Below are positions 1-6,128 of a DNA stretch of 11,756 nucleotides, one piece after another; positions within the stretch are counted from its first letter, which is position 1; each line of letters opens with the position of its first letter. The stretch comes from Alectryocaccomicrobium faecavium. GTDB taxonomy: Bacteria > Bacillota > Clostridia > Christensenellales > Aristaeellaceae. Below the pieces are notes generated by a model. That model was not told the origin of the DNA. It did no database searches and saw only the letters and a program-made list of their open reading frames with translations. The DNA lies in the NCBI GenBank assembly GCA_018713425.1, contig DVOT01000212.1, positions 1 to 11,756 on the forward strand. Direction: 5' to 3'. The translations under genes were made by a program, and so were the position numbers.

Positions 1-2
1 TG

Positions 3-854
3 CGCGCCTTCCACCGCTGGGCCTGCGATCTTTATCGCGAAACCTGCCTGGCGGGCGGCCTGACGCCGCGCGCGCAGTTGGCCGTATTTTTGGATGAGGA
101 CGCGCTCAATGGTTTTGCTCCCGCCGACGGCTTCGGCCATTGCGCCGTGTACGAGCAGATGGTGCAGCTCGGCTGGCTCGGCGCGCCTTACGATACCTAT
201 CTGTTTAGCGACTTCGCCTCGGTCGATCCCGCGCGCTACCGCGCGGCGCTGTTCCTCTCGCCCGCGGGCTTTTCCGAGGCACAACTGCGCCGCCTGGTGG
301 ACTGGAAGCGGGAAGGTCGCAGCTTGCTCTTTAGCGGCTACCCCGGTTACGCGGCGGGCAAGCTAGGCGAGGCGTGCGAAATCGCCTGCGAAATCGGGGC
401 AGATACCGCGCCCCTGCGCGCCGCGTATCGCGGCGAGGCCTATCCTTCCCTGCTGTGCAGCGGCCCGCAAGTCGCGCTGTTGCCGGGGGATGGCGACGTG
501 GTGCTCGCGCGCGAGGAAAACGGCGCGGCCGCCGCGGTGCTCCACCGCAACCGGGAATACCAAATCCTCTGGAGCGTTGTGCCGCAGCTGCCCGCCGCCA
601 TGGTGCGCGAAGCCTTGCTGCTCGCGGGTGCGCACATCTACCTGTATAGCCGCGATACCGTATCCGCGGCGGGCAATCTGGTGTGCGTGCACGCCTGCGA
701 GGGCGGCGTGAAGCGCGTGTACTTCCCGCGCATGGGGCGCGCGTTCGACGCGATCCATGGCAAGCGCCTGCCCGGCACCGAACTGTACGCCGAAATGGAA
801 ATGCAGCTGGGCGAAACCCGCCTATTGCGCCTGGAATTGGCGGAAGAACTCTAA
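3..854 (+). CDS. C-terminal part of a GH42-like glycoside hydrolase (5' truncated by window)
   Basis: The frame is open from base 3 to the TAA at 852-854, giving about 283 visible residues; the catalytic barrel lies left of the window. What is visible resembles the region after the barrel in GH42-type beta-galactosidases and relatives: a Rossmann-like trimerisation domain beginning LAVFLDEDALNGF, then a GAPYDTYLFSD stretch where the family typically has 'GAPYD.YLLSDL', then LFLSPAGF and GRSLLFSGYPGY. The tail has a small beta-domain with VYFPRMGRAFDAIHGK and GETRLLRLE, matching the usual closing beta-sandwich. No catalytic residue can be judged. An internal TTG at 78 is open but lies inside the conserved domain, so it is not the real start. 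The gene converges on the sensor kinase downstream. A sugar-cleaving role fits the transporter and second glycosidase nearby; the substrate is unknown. Confidence 0.7.
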   Translation, partial: RAFHRWACDLYRETCLAGGLTPRAQLAVFLDEDALNGFAPADGFGHCAVYEQMVQLGWLGAPYDTYLFSDFASVDPARYRAALFLSPAGFSEAQLRRLVDWKREGRSLLFSGYPGYAAGKLGEACEIACEIGADTAPLRAAYRGEAYPSLLCSGPQVALLPGDGDVVLAREENGAAAAVLHRNREYQILWSVVPQLPAAMVREALLLAGAHIYLYSRDTVSAAGNLVCVHACEGGVKRVYFPRMGRAFDAIHGKRLPGTELYAEMEMQLGETRLLRLELAEEL

Positions 855-868
855 AGCGTACAAAAACG

Positions 869-909
869 CCGCCGGAGGCTGCCTCGTTTTTTGAGACAGC
901 CTCCGGCGG
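869..909 (-). terminator. Intrinsic terminator hairpin closing the RR1-HK1 operon
   Basis: A perfect 13-bp stem pairs 869-881 (CCGCCGGAGGCTG) with 897-909. The 15-base loop contains a further CTC/GAG pairing around a T6 run. Read on the minus strand the stem is followed by CGTTTTTG, a five-T tail, which fits termination of the minus-strand regulator-kinase operon ending at 984. On the plus strand no T run follows the full stem. An alternative short plus-strand hairpin (GAGG 875-878 with CCTC 882-885) is followed directly by T6 at 887-892, so the same DNA could also stop the upstream hydrolase gene. Confidence 0.65.
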
Positions 910-950
910 AATATGGCGCAATCCCTCCGTCACGGCTGCGCCCAAAAGGC

Positions 951-969
951 TCCCCTTTCCCAAAGGGGA
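951..969. repeat. Short palindrome in the convergent intergenic region
   Basis: TCCCCTTT (951-958) pairs perfectly with AAAGGGGA (962-969) around a CCC loop. On the minus strand it sits 15 bases after the HK1 stop and is followed by GCCTTTTGGG, so it may be a first weak terminator. With the flanking text from about 921 (ATCCCTCCGTCACGGCTGCG) it has the look of the dispersed palindromic intergenic repeats common in clostridial genomes. That resemblance is from memory, and only one copy is in this window. Confidence 0.45.
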
Positions 970-983
970 CGCGCGAAGGGCCA

Positions 984-2762
984 CTATTCTTCCTGCACGA
1001 TATACGGCATGTGCAGCGTTACGCGGGTGCCTTCTTCCACCCGGCTATCGATGGTGAGACTGGCCCGGCGCGGGAAGAGCAGTTTGAGCCGCGCGACCAC
1101 ATTGCTCAGGCCGATGCCGTTTTTGCCATTCTTGCCCTGTCCATTGGCGCTGGCGATCTTCTGGCGCAATTCTTCCAGCGCCTCCGGCGCGATGCCCACG
1201 CCGTCGTCCTCCACGGTGAAAACCAATTCCTCGCCGTCCGCCGCGGCATGCGTTTCCGCCCGAATGACGATGTGCAGCGTTTTGCCGCTGGAAAAATCCG
1301 CCCCGTGCTGGGTGGCGTTTTCGATGAGCGGTTGCAAGAGCAGTTTGGGCACGGAAGCTTCCAGGCAATCGTCGGGGATGGCGAAATCCAGCTGCACGCT
1401 ATCGCCATAGCGCCGGGCGAGAATATCGGCAAAAACGCGGGTGTAGGTCAGTTCCTGGCTGAGCGGCACCAGGTGGTTGGAATACAACGCATAGTGAATG
1501 AGCTTGCTGAACTTCAGGATCAAATCGGAGGCGGGGTTGGTATAGCCCATGGTCTTCACGCATTCGCAATGGATGAGGTTCAGCGTGTTGAAAATAAAAT
1601 GCGGGTTGATCTGGGATTGCAGCGCCCACAGCCGTACATCGCTCATCACCTGCATCTGCTGCTGCAATTCCTGCGAAAGCGCGGTATTCGCCTGGATATA
1701 GCGCACAAAGTGCTCGGCGATTTGCTTCACTTCCAGGGGAGAATAATCCGCTTGATAGGCGAGCTTTTGCGGGTTTTCCAGGAGCGCCAGCAGGGCCTTG
1801 ATGGGTTTTTGCGCGCGCAGGCACAGGAAAACCGCCACCATGGCGAAGAACACGAGCAGCGCGCAGGAAAACGCGGCCAGCGTGCGCCGCTGCATGGACA
1901 GACTCTGCGTGTACTGCGTCAAATGCGCGACGGTGACAAAATAGAGCTGGTGCTCCGGGGAATAGACCTGGGAATAGACATACGGCGCATCGCCGCGCAC
2001 CAGGCGGGTGAAAGCGTCTTCCTCCAGAGAAAAAGCGCTCAGTTCCGGCACGGTTTTCAGCGGTTCCAGCAGGTCCCGCTTCATGGTGCGGTAGAGAATC
2101 TGCCCATCCTGGGTGAGGATATACGAGGAGAGGGCCTGGATGCGGCTTTGCTCCGTGAGCGCCGGGAAATATTTGATGTTCGCGTTCACCACGATATAGC
2201 CCGCGTTCTTGCCGCTATTGACCCGCGTGACATAGGACAGCACATAGGGATAGAGATCCGCCACTTTGCGGTACAGCCGCACGGGCTTGCCGGGCTGCAT
2301 GTCCTCTGGCAGCATGGAAAGCCAGTTCCGGTCCAGCAGCATGGAAAGCGGCTGGTAGCCGCTCTTGGAAATGAAGCTGCCATCGGCTTCGGACACGATA
2401 TAGATGGAATCGACATAATCCTGGGAATAAATCGCGGTTTCCAGCTGCGAGCGGATGCTCTCGTGCAGGCCCTCGAAAATGCCCGGGGACGCCTGCGGCG
2501 AGGCAATGTAGGAATTGATGAGCTGGTTGATGGACAGCGTGGCGTTGAGCCGGTTTAGGCCGATGAAAAAATCGTCCATTTGCGCGGCATAGCCCGCGGC
2601 GATGTCGGCGGTGCTGTTCATCAATTCGCCCTCCAGCGCGGCGCGTGTGCTGCTGTAGGTGAACAGCGCAAGCGCGAACGTGACGGCCAGAAAACACAAA
2701 AAGATATAGCAAAAATTGCGCAAAAGCGCGCGCCGCATGGGCGCGCCATCGCCCTTTCCCAT
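984..2762 (-). CDS. YesM-type sensor histidine kinase (HK1)
   Basis: Membrane sensor kinase that would phosphorylate the response regulator encoded just upstream. The protein has 592 residues from the ATG at 2762. A TM segment at about 16-36 is followed by an extracellular dCache-like sensor region (about 45-290), a second TM at about 295-315, a HAMP-like linker and a His_kinase/HATPase_c core. The phosphoacceptor is H388 in SQINPHFIFNTLN. The N-box is PLIENATQHG (N482), the D-box EDDGVGI (519-524), and the G2 loop NGIGLSNV is near 549-555. Start choice: a GTG at 2774 extends the frame by four codons, but it lies inside GGTGA (plus-strand 2771-2775), which is a good Shine-Dalgarno site eight bases before the ATG. 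The regulator stop and this ATG read TAACATG, one base apart, so translation is probably coupled. The ligand is probably a sugar, inferred only from the adjacent importer. Confidence 0.9.
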   Translation of the reverse strand: MGKGDGAPMRRALLRNFCYIFLCFLAVTFALALFTYSSTRAALEGELMNSTADIAAGYAAQMDDFFIGLNRLNATLSINQLINSYIASPQASPGIFEGLHESIRSQLETAIYSQDYVDSIYIVSEADGSFISKSGYQPLSMLLDRNWLSMLPEDMQPGKPVRLYRKVADLYPYVLSYVTRVNSGKNAGYIVVNANIKYFPALTEQSRIQALSSYILTQDGQILYRTMKRDLLEPLKTVPELSAFSLEEDAFTRLVRGDAPYVYSQVYSPEHQLYFVTVAHLTQYTQSLSMQRRTLAAFSCALLVFFAMVAVFLCLRAQKPIKALLALLENPQKLAYQADYSPLEVKQIAEHFVRYIQANTALSQELQQQMQVMSDVRLWALQSQINPHFIFNTLNLIHCECVKTMGYTNPASDLILKFSKLIHYALYSNHLVPLSQELTYTRVFADILARRYGDSVQLDFAIPDDCLEASVPKLLLQPLIENATQHGADFSSGKTLHIVIRAETHAAADGEELVFTVEDDGVGIAPEALEELRQKIASANGQGKNGKNGIGLSNVVARLKLLFPRRASLTIDSRVEEGTRVTLHMPYIVQEE

Positions 2763-2763
2763 G

Positions 2764-4002
2764 TTAGCTTTCACCGCCCATACAATATTTTTGCCGGTAT
2801 TCCGAGGGCGTTAGCCCGGTGTAGCTGCGAAAATTCACCAGGAAGGATTTCCGGTTGCGGTAGCCCACCCGTTCGGCAATGTCGTTGATGCGCATATTGG
2901 TGGCCAGCAGCGCCACGGCCCTTTCCATGCGGATTTGCGTGAGGCACTCCACAAAGCTCATGCCGGCCATTTCGCTGAACAAGTGGGAGAGATAGCCCTG
3001 CGAAACGTACACCGCGCCCGCCACGTCTTCCCGAGAGAGATCCTGGTGCACATGGTCGCGCATGTAGGCGAGCGCGCGCCGGTAGATCTGCCGCTTGCGT
3101 TGCGCGCGCTGATCGTCGGCCACTTCGCCGGAAAGGGAGCTATCCGCCACTTCTTCCCGCGAAATGCTGGAAGAAAACCGTTCTCGCAGGCCGCATTGCG
3201 CGATTTGTTGGCAAAACGCGAACAGCCCCGCCGCCTGCGCGAGGATGACGAGCGACACCGAAAAATCCGCCACTTCTTCCAGCGCCGCGCGCCAGGCGCC
3301 CGCCTGGGTTTCGGCGTCCGGCGCGTGCGGGCCCACGGCCACAAAATAAAACGCGTCCGCCGCCTCGTACACGCGGTAGATATGGTTCCCGGCAAAGGGG
3401 CCGCGCAGCAGGGTCTCCAGGATGAGGCCCATATTTTCCCGCTCCACGTTTTGCGCGCTCGCGTTCACGCGGACTTCCAGCAGCGCGAATCCATCCGTTT
3501 CCGGCTGGAAGGGCGCTCCGGCCAGCGCGGCGGCGCGCAGCAGGGTTTCCTGGCTTGCGAACAGCCCGGAAATGGCGTAAAACAGAAACAGCGCCGCCTG
3601 GCCTTCGGCGTTTTCGCTCTTGTGGCGGCTGAGAAGCTGTTTATCCAGGCGGGCGAGCGTTTCCCGCAGTTCTTCAAAATCCACGGGCTTTAGCAAATAA
3701 TTCACCACGCCATATTGAATGGCCTGCTTGGCGTATTCAAATTCCGAATAGCCGCTGATCAACACCACAGGGATGGAGCGGTCGTCCGCGAACAAGCGCT
3801 GCGCCAGATCCAGCCCGGACATGTGCGGCATGCGCACATCGCTGATCACCAGGTCCACATTGTGGTTGCGCAAAAAATTCCAGGCCGCCCGCCCGTCCTG
3901 AAAGCAGGCCGCCACCTGAAAGCGCGGCGCGAGCGTGTGGATGTATTCTGAAAGGAGCGTGCAAAAATTCTTTTCGTCGTCCACGACCACCACTGTCCAC
4001 AT
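2764..4002 (-). CDS. YesN-type response regulator, REC plus AraC-family HTH (RR1)
   Basis: A 412-residue transcription regulator. The N-terminal receiver domain (1-122) has acidic pocket D8/D9, phosphoacceptor D55 in LVISDVRMP, a conserved S83 (LISGYSEFEYA) and K105 (YLLKPVD). A variable linker (about 130-300) shows no clear family. The C-terminal AraC/XylS double helix-turn-helix covers about 308-406, with DVAGAVYVSQGYLSHLF as the first HTH and INDIAERVGYRNRKSFLVNFR as the second. The frame is open further upstream to 4167, but the ATG at 4002 starts exactly at the receiver domain and has AAAGGAGG (plus-strand 4012-4019) nine bases before it. The upstream extension would cross both promoters. 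The gene is divergent from the sugar importer, which it most likely activates once phosphorylated by HK1; a tandem repeat between the two genes is the probable binding site. A sugar-responsive role is inferred from context. Confidence 0.92.
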   Translation of the reverse strand: MWTVVVVDDEKNFCTLLSEYIHTLAPRFQVAACFQDGRAAWNFLRNHNVDLVISDVRMPHMSGLDLAQRLFADDRSIPVVLISGYSEFEYAKQAIQYGVVNYLLKPVDFEELRETLARLDKQLLSRHKSENAEGQAALFLFYAISGLFASQETLLRAAALAGAPFQPETDGFALLEVRVNASAQNVERENMGLILETLLRGPFAGNHIYRVYEAADAFYFVAVGPHAPDAETQAGAWRAALEEVADFSVSLVILAQAAGLFAFCQQIAQCGLRERFSSSISREEVADSSLSGEVADDQRAQRKRQIYRRALAYMRDHVHQDLSREDVAGAVYVSQGYLSHLFSEMAGMSFVECLTQIRMERAVALLATNMRINDIAERVGYRNRKSFLVNFRSYTGLTPSEYRQKYCMGGES

Positions 4003-4045
4003 CTGCGCTCCCCTCCTTTCCGAATCTGCCAATCTTCCAGTCAAC

Positions 4046-4073
4046 ATTATACACAAACGCGCAGAAAAGTCCA
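4046..4073 (-). promoter_or_regulatory. Predicted sigma-A promoter of RR1-HK1
   Basis: On the minus strand a perfect TATAAT lies at plus-strand 4046-4051. TGGACT at 4068-4073 matches the -35 consensus at four of six positions with a 16-bp spacer. Transcription would begin about 40 bases before the RR1 start codon at 4002, leaving room for the AAAGGAGG site. The call rests on sequence match only. Confidence 0.6.
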
Positions 4074-4092
4074 CGACCCTCCTTCCAATTGG

Positions 4093-4125
4093 GCACAAAA
4101 GGTAACGGATAGCACAAATTGTAAC
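4093..4125 (+). promoter_or_regulatory. Tandem direct repeat, candidate operator for the AraC-type regulator
   Basis: GCACAAAAGGTAAC (4093-4106) is repeated as GCACAAATTGTAAC (4112-4125) with 12 of 14 identical bases and a 19-bp period, close to two helical turns. The second copy ends immediately before the weak -35 of the importer promoter. That is the arrangement expected of AraC-family activators, which bind direct repeats and touch RNA polymerase at the -35. The first copy is about 20 bp upstream of the RR1 -35, so the same site could also autoregulate RR1. Assignment to RR1 is inferred from position. Confidence 0.6.
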
Positions 4126-4154
4126 TTTCAATGCGGGCGATTTTTCGATATAAT
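4126..4154 (+). promoter_or_regulatory. Predicted sigma-A promoter of the sugar importer operon
   Basis: A perfect TATAAT at 4149-4154 has, 17 bp upstream, only a poor -35 (TTTCAA, 4126-4131, three of six matches). A strong -10 with a weak -35 preceded by a direct repeat is typical of an activator-dependent promoter. Transcription would start near 4161, giving a leader of about 24 bases that carries the GGAGGG site for the first permease. Confidence 0.65.
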
Positions 4155-4184
4155 AAACATATCGCATGAAATGGAGGGATTCCC

Positions 4185-5126
4185 GTGAAGGCTGCTGTGC
4201 AACCTGGCCGGAGCGCTATGGCCAAGCCTGGCCGCGTGAAGGACAACCTACAATTGCTCACGCTGGCCCTGCCCGGCGTGCTGGCGCTTTTGATTTTCAG
4301 CTATCTGCCCATGTTTGGCATTGTGATTGCCTTCAAGAAATACAATCCCAACCTAGGCATTCTGGCCAGCAATTGGATCGGCCTAAGGAATTTTGAGTTC
4401 TTCTTTGCCTCGCAGGATTGCTGGCGCGTGATGCGCAATACCATCGGTTACAGCATAGCGTTTTTGGCCACGGACGTGTTCTTCGGCGTGCTGCTGGCGG
4501 TGCTGTGCTACAACCTGAAATCGCAAAAAGCGCTCAAGGCCTATCACACCACGATCATCCTGCCCAAGTTCATGTCCACTGTAATTATCGCCTACATCGT
4601 TTACGCGCTGCTGGCGCCCACCTCGGGCGTGATCAACAGCCTGGTGGTGGCTCTGGGCGGCGAGCGGATCAACTGGTACGCCGAGCCCAAATACTGGCCC
4701 TTTATCCTCACCATCACCCACATCTGGCAAACGGTGGGCATGAATAGCGTGGTGTACTACGCCAGCCTGGTGAGCCTGGATACCGAGCTACTGGAGGCCG
4801 CGGAGCTGGATGGCGCGAACCGCGTGCAAAAAGTGTGGTACGTGATGGTTCCGCACCTCACGGGCGTGATCATCATCCTCACCATTCTGGGCATCGGCAG
4901 CATTTTCAGCGGCGATTTCGGCCTGTTCTACCAGGTCACAAAAGACCAGGGCGTGCTCTATCCCACCACGGATATCATCAATACCTACACATTCCGCGCC
5001 CTGATGGGCGGTTCCATGGAGCAATCCGCCGCCGTGGGCCTGTTCCAATCCGCCGCCGGCTGCGTGATGGTGGTGCTCACCAACCTGATCGTGCGGCGCA
5101 TCAGCCCAGAAAACAGCCTGTTTTAA
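4185..5126 (+). CDS. Sugar ABC transporter permease, LplB/UgpA type (CUT1 family)
   Basis: Integral membrane subunit of a carbohydrate importer, 313 residues, the usual length. Six hydrophobic segments are visible, the first at about 24-50 (LALPGVLALLIFSYLPMFGI), in the MetI-like permease fold. The cytoplasmic EAA loop that docks the ATPase is at about 202-222, with LLEAAELDGANRVQKVWYV followed by MVPHL. The KKYNPNLGILASNWIGLRNF stretch is typical of the LplB/YteP group, which pairs with oligosaccharide-binding proteins. Start: GTG at 4185 with GGAGGG at 4173-4178, spacing six; an in-frame ATG at 4218 is a weaker alternative lacking such a site. It is first in the operon, 18 bases before the second permease, and pairs with it to form the channel. 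No ATPase gene is adjacent, so a shared MsmX-type ATPase is expected. Confidence 0.93.
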   Translation: MKAAVQPGRSAMAKPGRVKDNLQLLTLALPGVLALLIFSYLPMFGIVIAFKKYNPNLGILASNWIGLRNFEFFFASQDCWRVMRNTIGYSIAFLATDVFFGVLLAVLCYNLKSQKALKAYHTTIILPKFMSTVIIAYIVYALLAPTSGVINSLVVALGGERINWYAEPKYWPFILTITHIWQTVGMNSVVYYASLVSLDTELLEAAELDGANRVQKVWYVMVPHLTGVIIILTILGIGSIFSGDFGLFYQVTKDQGVLYPTTDIINTYTFRALMGGSMEQSAAVGLFQSAAGCVMVVLTNLIVRRISPENSLF

Positions 5127-5144
5127 CGAGAGGAGGACGGCAAC

Positions 5145-6053
5145 ATGCAAGCGGTTCATTCGGAACACTCGGTGCAAAAGAGCAAAAAGCATGGGCAAAT
5201 CGCCCTGCACGTCTTCTTCATCCTGGTTTCCCTGTGCTACATCCTGCCCTTGATCCTGATGGTTTCCGTTTCCTTCACGGAGGAAAACGCCATCGTATCC
5301 GGCGGCTTTTCCCTGGTTCCGCAGCCCTTTTCCACGGAAGCCTATCAATTGGCGTTCCGCAATCCCAAGCAGCTCATCGACTCTTATAAGGTCACAACCA
5401 TCGTCAGCTTTGCGGGCATGGCGCTGCACGTGTTCGTGATGTCCATCATGGCCTATTCGCTCAGTCGCCGCAACTTCGCGCTGCGCCGGGTGTTCACCTT
5501 CCTGGCCTTCTTCACCATGCTGTTCAACGGCGGCATCGTGCCCACGTACTTGCTGATCACCAAGTACTTGCAACTCAAAAACACCTATTGGGTGTACATC
5601 TTGCCCAGCGTGGCTTCCGCCTGGAATTTGATCGTGCTGCGCACGAATTTCCAGCAATTGCCGGACGCGCTGGTGGAATCGGCCAAGATCGACGGCGCCA
5701 GCGAATACCGCATCTGTTTCAGCATCGTGCTGCCGCTGAGCGTGCCCGCCATGGCCACCATTGGTTTCCTCTATTTCGTGGGCAAGTGGAACGACTGGAC
5801 CACCTGCGTGTACTACATCAACAAGCCCTATCTCTATTCGCTGCAATACTTGCTGCAGCGCATTCTGCGGGAGGCGGAGTTCCTAAAGCAGCTTTCCGCC
5901 GAGCAGGCCGCGCTGGAAGCGGGCGCGCAGATTCCCACGGAATCCTTCCGCTTTGCCATGGCGGTGCTGGCGGCGGGCCCGGTGCTGGTGATCTTCCCTT
6001 TCTTCCAGAAATACTTCTCCAAGGGGCTGACCATCGGCGCTGTGAAGGGATAA
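5145..6053 (+). CDS. Sugar ABC transporter permease, YtcP/AraQ type (CUT1 family)
   Basis: Second channel subunit of the importer, 302 residues. A short cytoplasmic N-terminus is followed by a TM at about 20-43 (HVFFILVSLCYILPLILMVS) and five more hydrophobic segments. The EAA loop is at about 174-197, with LVESAKIDGASEYRICFSIV followed by LP. The C-terminus YFSKGLTIGAVKG is a hallmark of this AraQ/YtcP permease group. NGGIVPTYLLITKYLQL is likewise characteristic of YtcP-like proteins. The ATG at 5145 is preceded by AGGAGG (5131-5136), spacing eight. It is co-transcribed with the first permease. A 75-base gap containing a hairpin separates it from the binding-protein gene. Confidence 0.93.
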   Translation: MQAVHSEHSVQKSKKHGQIALHVFFILVSLCYILPLILMVSVSFTEENAIVSGGFSLVPQPFSTEAYQLAFRNPKQLIDSYKVTTIVSFAGMALHVFVMSIMAYSLSRRNFALRRVFTFLAFFTMLFNGGIVPTYLLITKYLQLKNTYWVYILPSVASAWNLIVLRTNFQQLPDALVESAKIDGASEYRICFSIVLPLSVPAMATIGFLYFVGKWNDWTTCVYYINKPYLYSLQYLLQRILREAEFLKQLSAEQAALEAGAQIPTESFRFAMAVLAAGPVLVIFPFFQKYFSKGLTIGAVKG

Positions 6054-6079
6054 GCGCCGCGAAGAAAGTTGGATTTGTA

Positions 6080-6094
6080 GGAGGCTGTGCCTCC
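6080..6094 (+). promoter_or_regulatory. Intercistronic hairpin between permease 2 and the binding-protein gene
   Basis: GGAGGC (6080-6085) pairs perfectly with GCCTCC (6089-6094) around a TGT loop, with no T run after it. Small stable stems just before a solute-binding-protein gene are known in other operons to protect the downstream mRNA segment and raise expression of the binding protein over the permeases. That role here is inference. The stem also hides an AGGAGG-like sequence from ribosomes and overlaps a GTG at 6087 that could be mistaken for the start of the next gene. Confidence 0.4.
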
Positions 6095-6128
6095 AGCAAA
6101 TAAATCATCCGGAAAGGAAGTTGTTCTC

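Noticed and set aside
891..2558. 555-codon open frame on the plus strand opposite HK1
   Set aside because: It lies entirely antisense to a complete histidine kinase with all motifs. Its translation has no recognisable domain and is typical of GC-rich antisense frames.
4111..4135. Catabolite-repression (cre) site near the importer promoter
   Set aside because: TGTAACTTTCAATG misses the central CG and other conserved positions of the cre consensus.
4003..4167. Longer version of RR1 starting at 4167
   Set aside because: It would cross both divergent promoters and the operator. The receiver domain begins exactly at the ATG at 4002, which has its own AAAGGAGG.
4166..4396. 76-codon frame starting at the ATG at 4166
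   Set aside because: The ATG sits almost at the predicted transcription start without a ribosome site and is out of frame with the well-supported permease that begins at 4185.
4788..5846. 352-codon minus-strand frame opposite the two permeases
   Set aside because: His/Gly/Gln-rich translation with no domain, antisense to two well-supported permeases.
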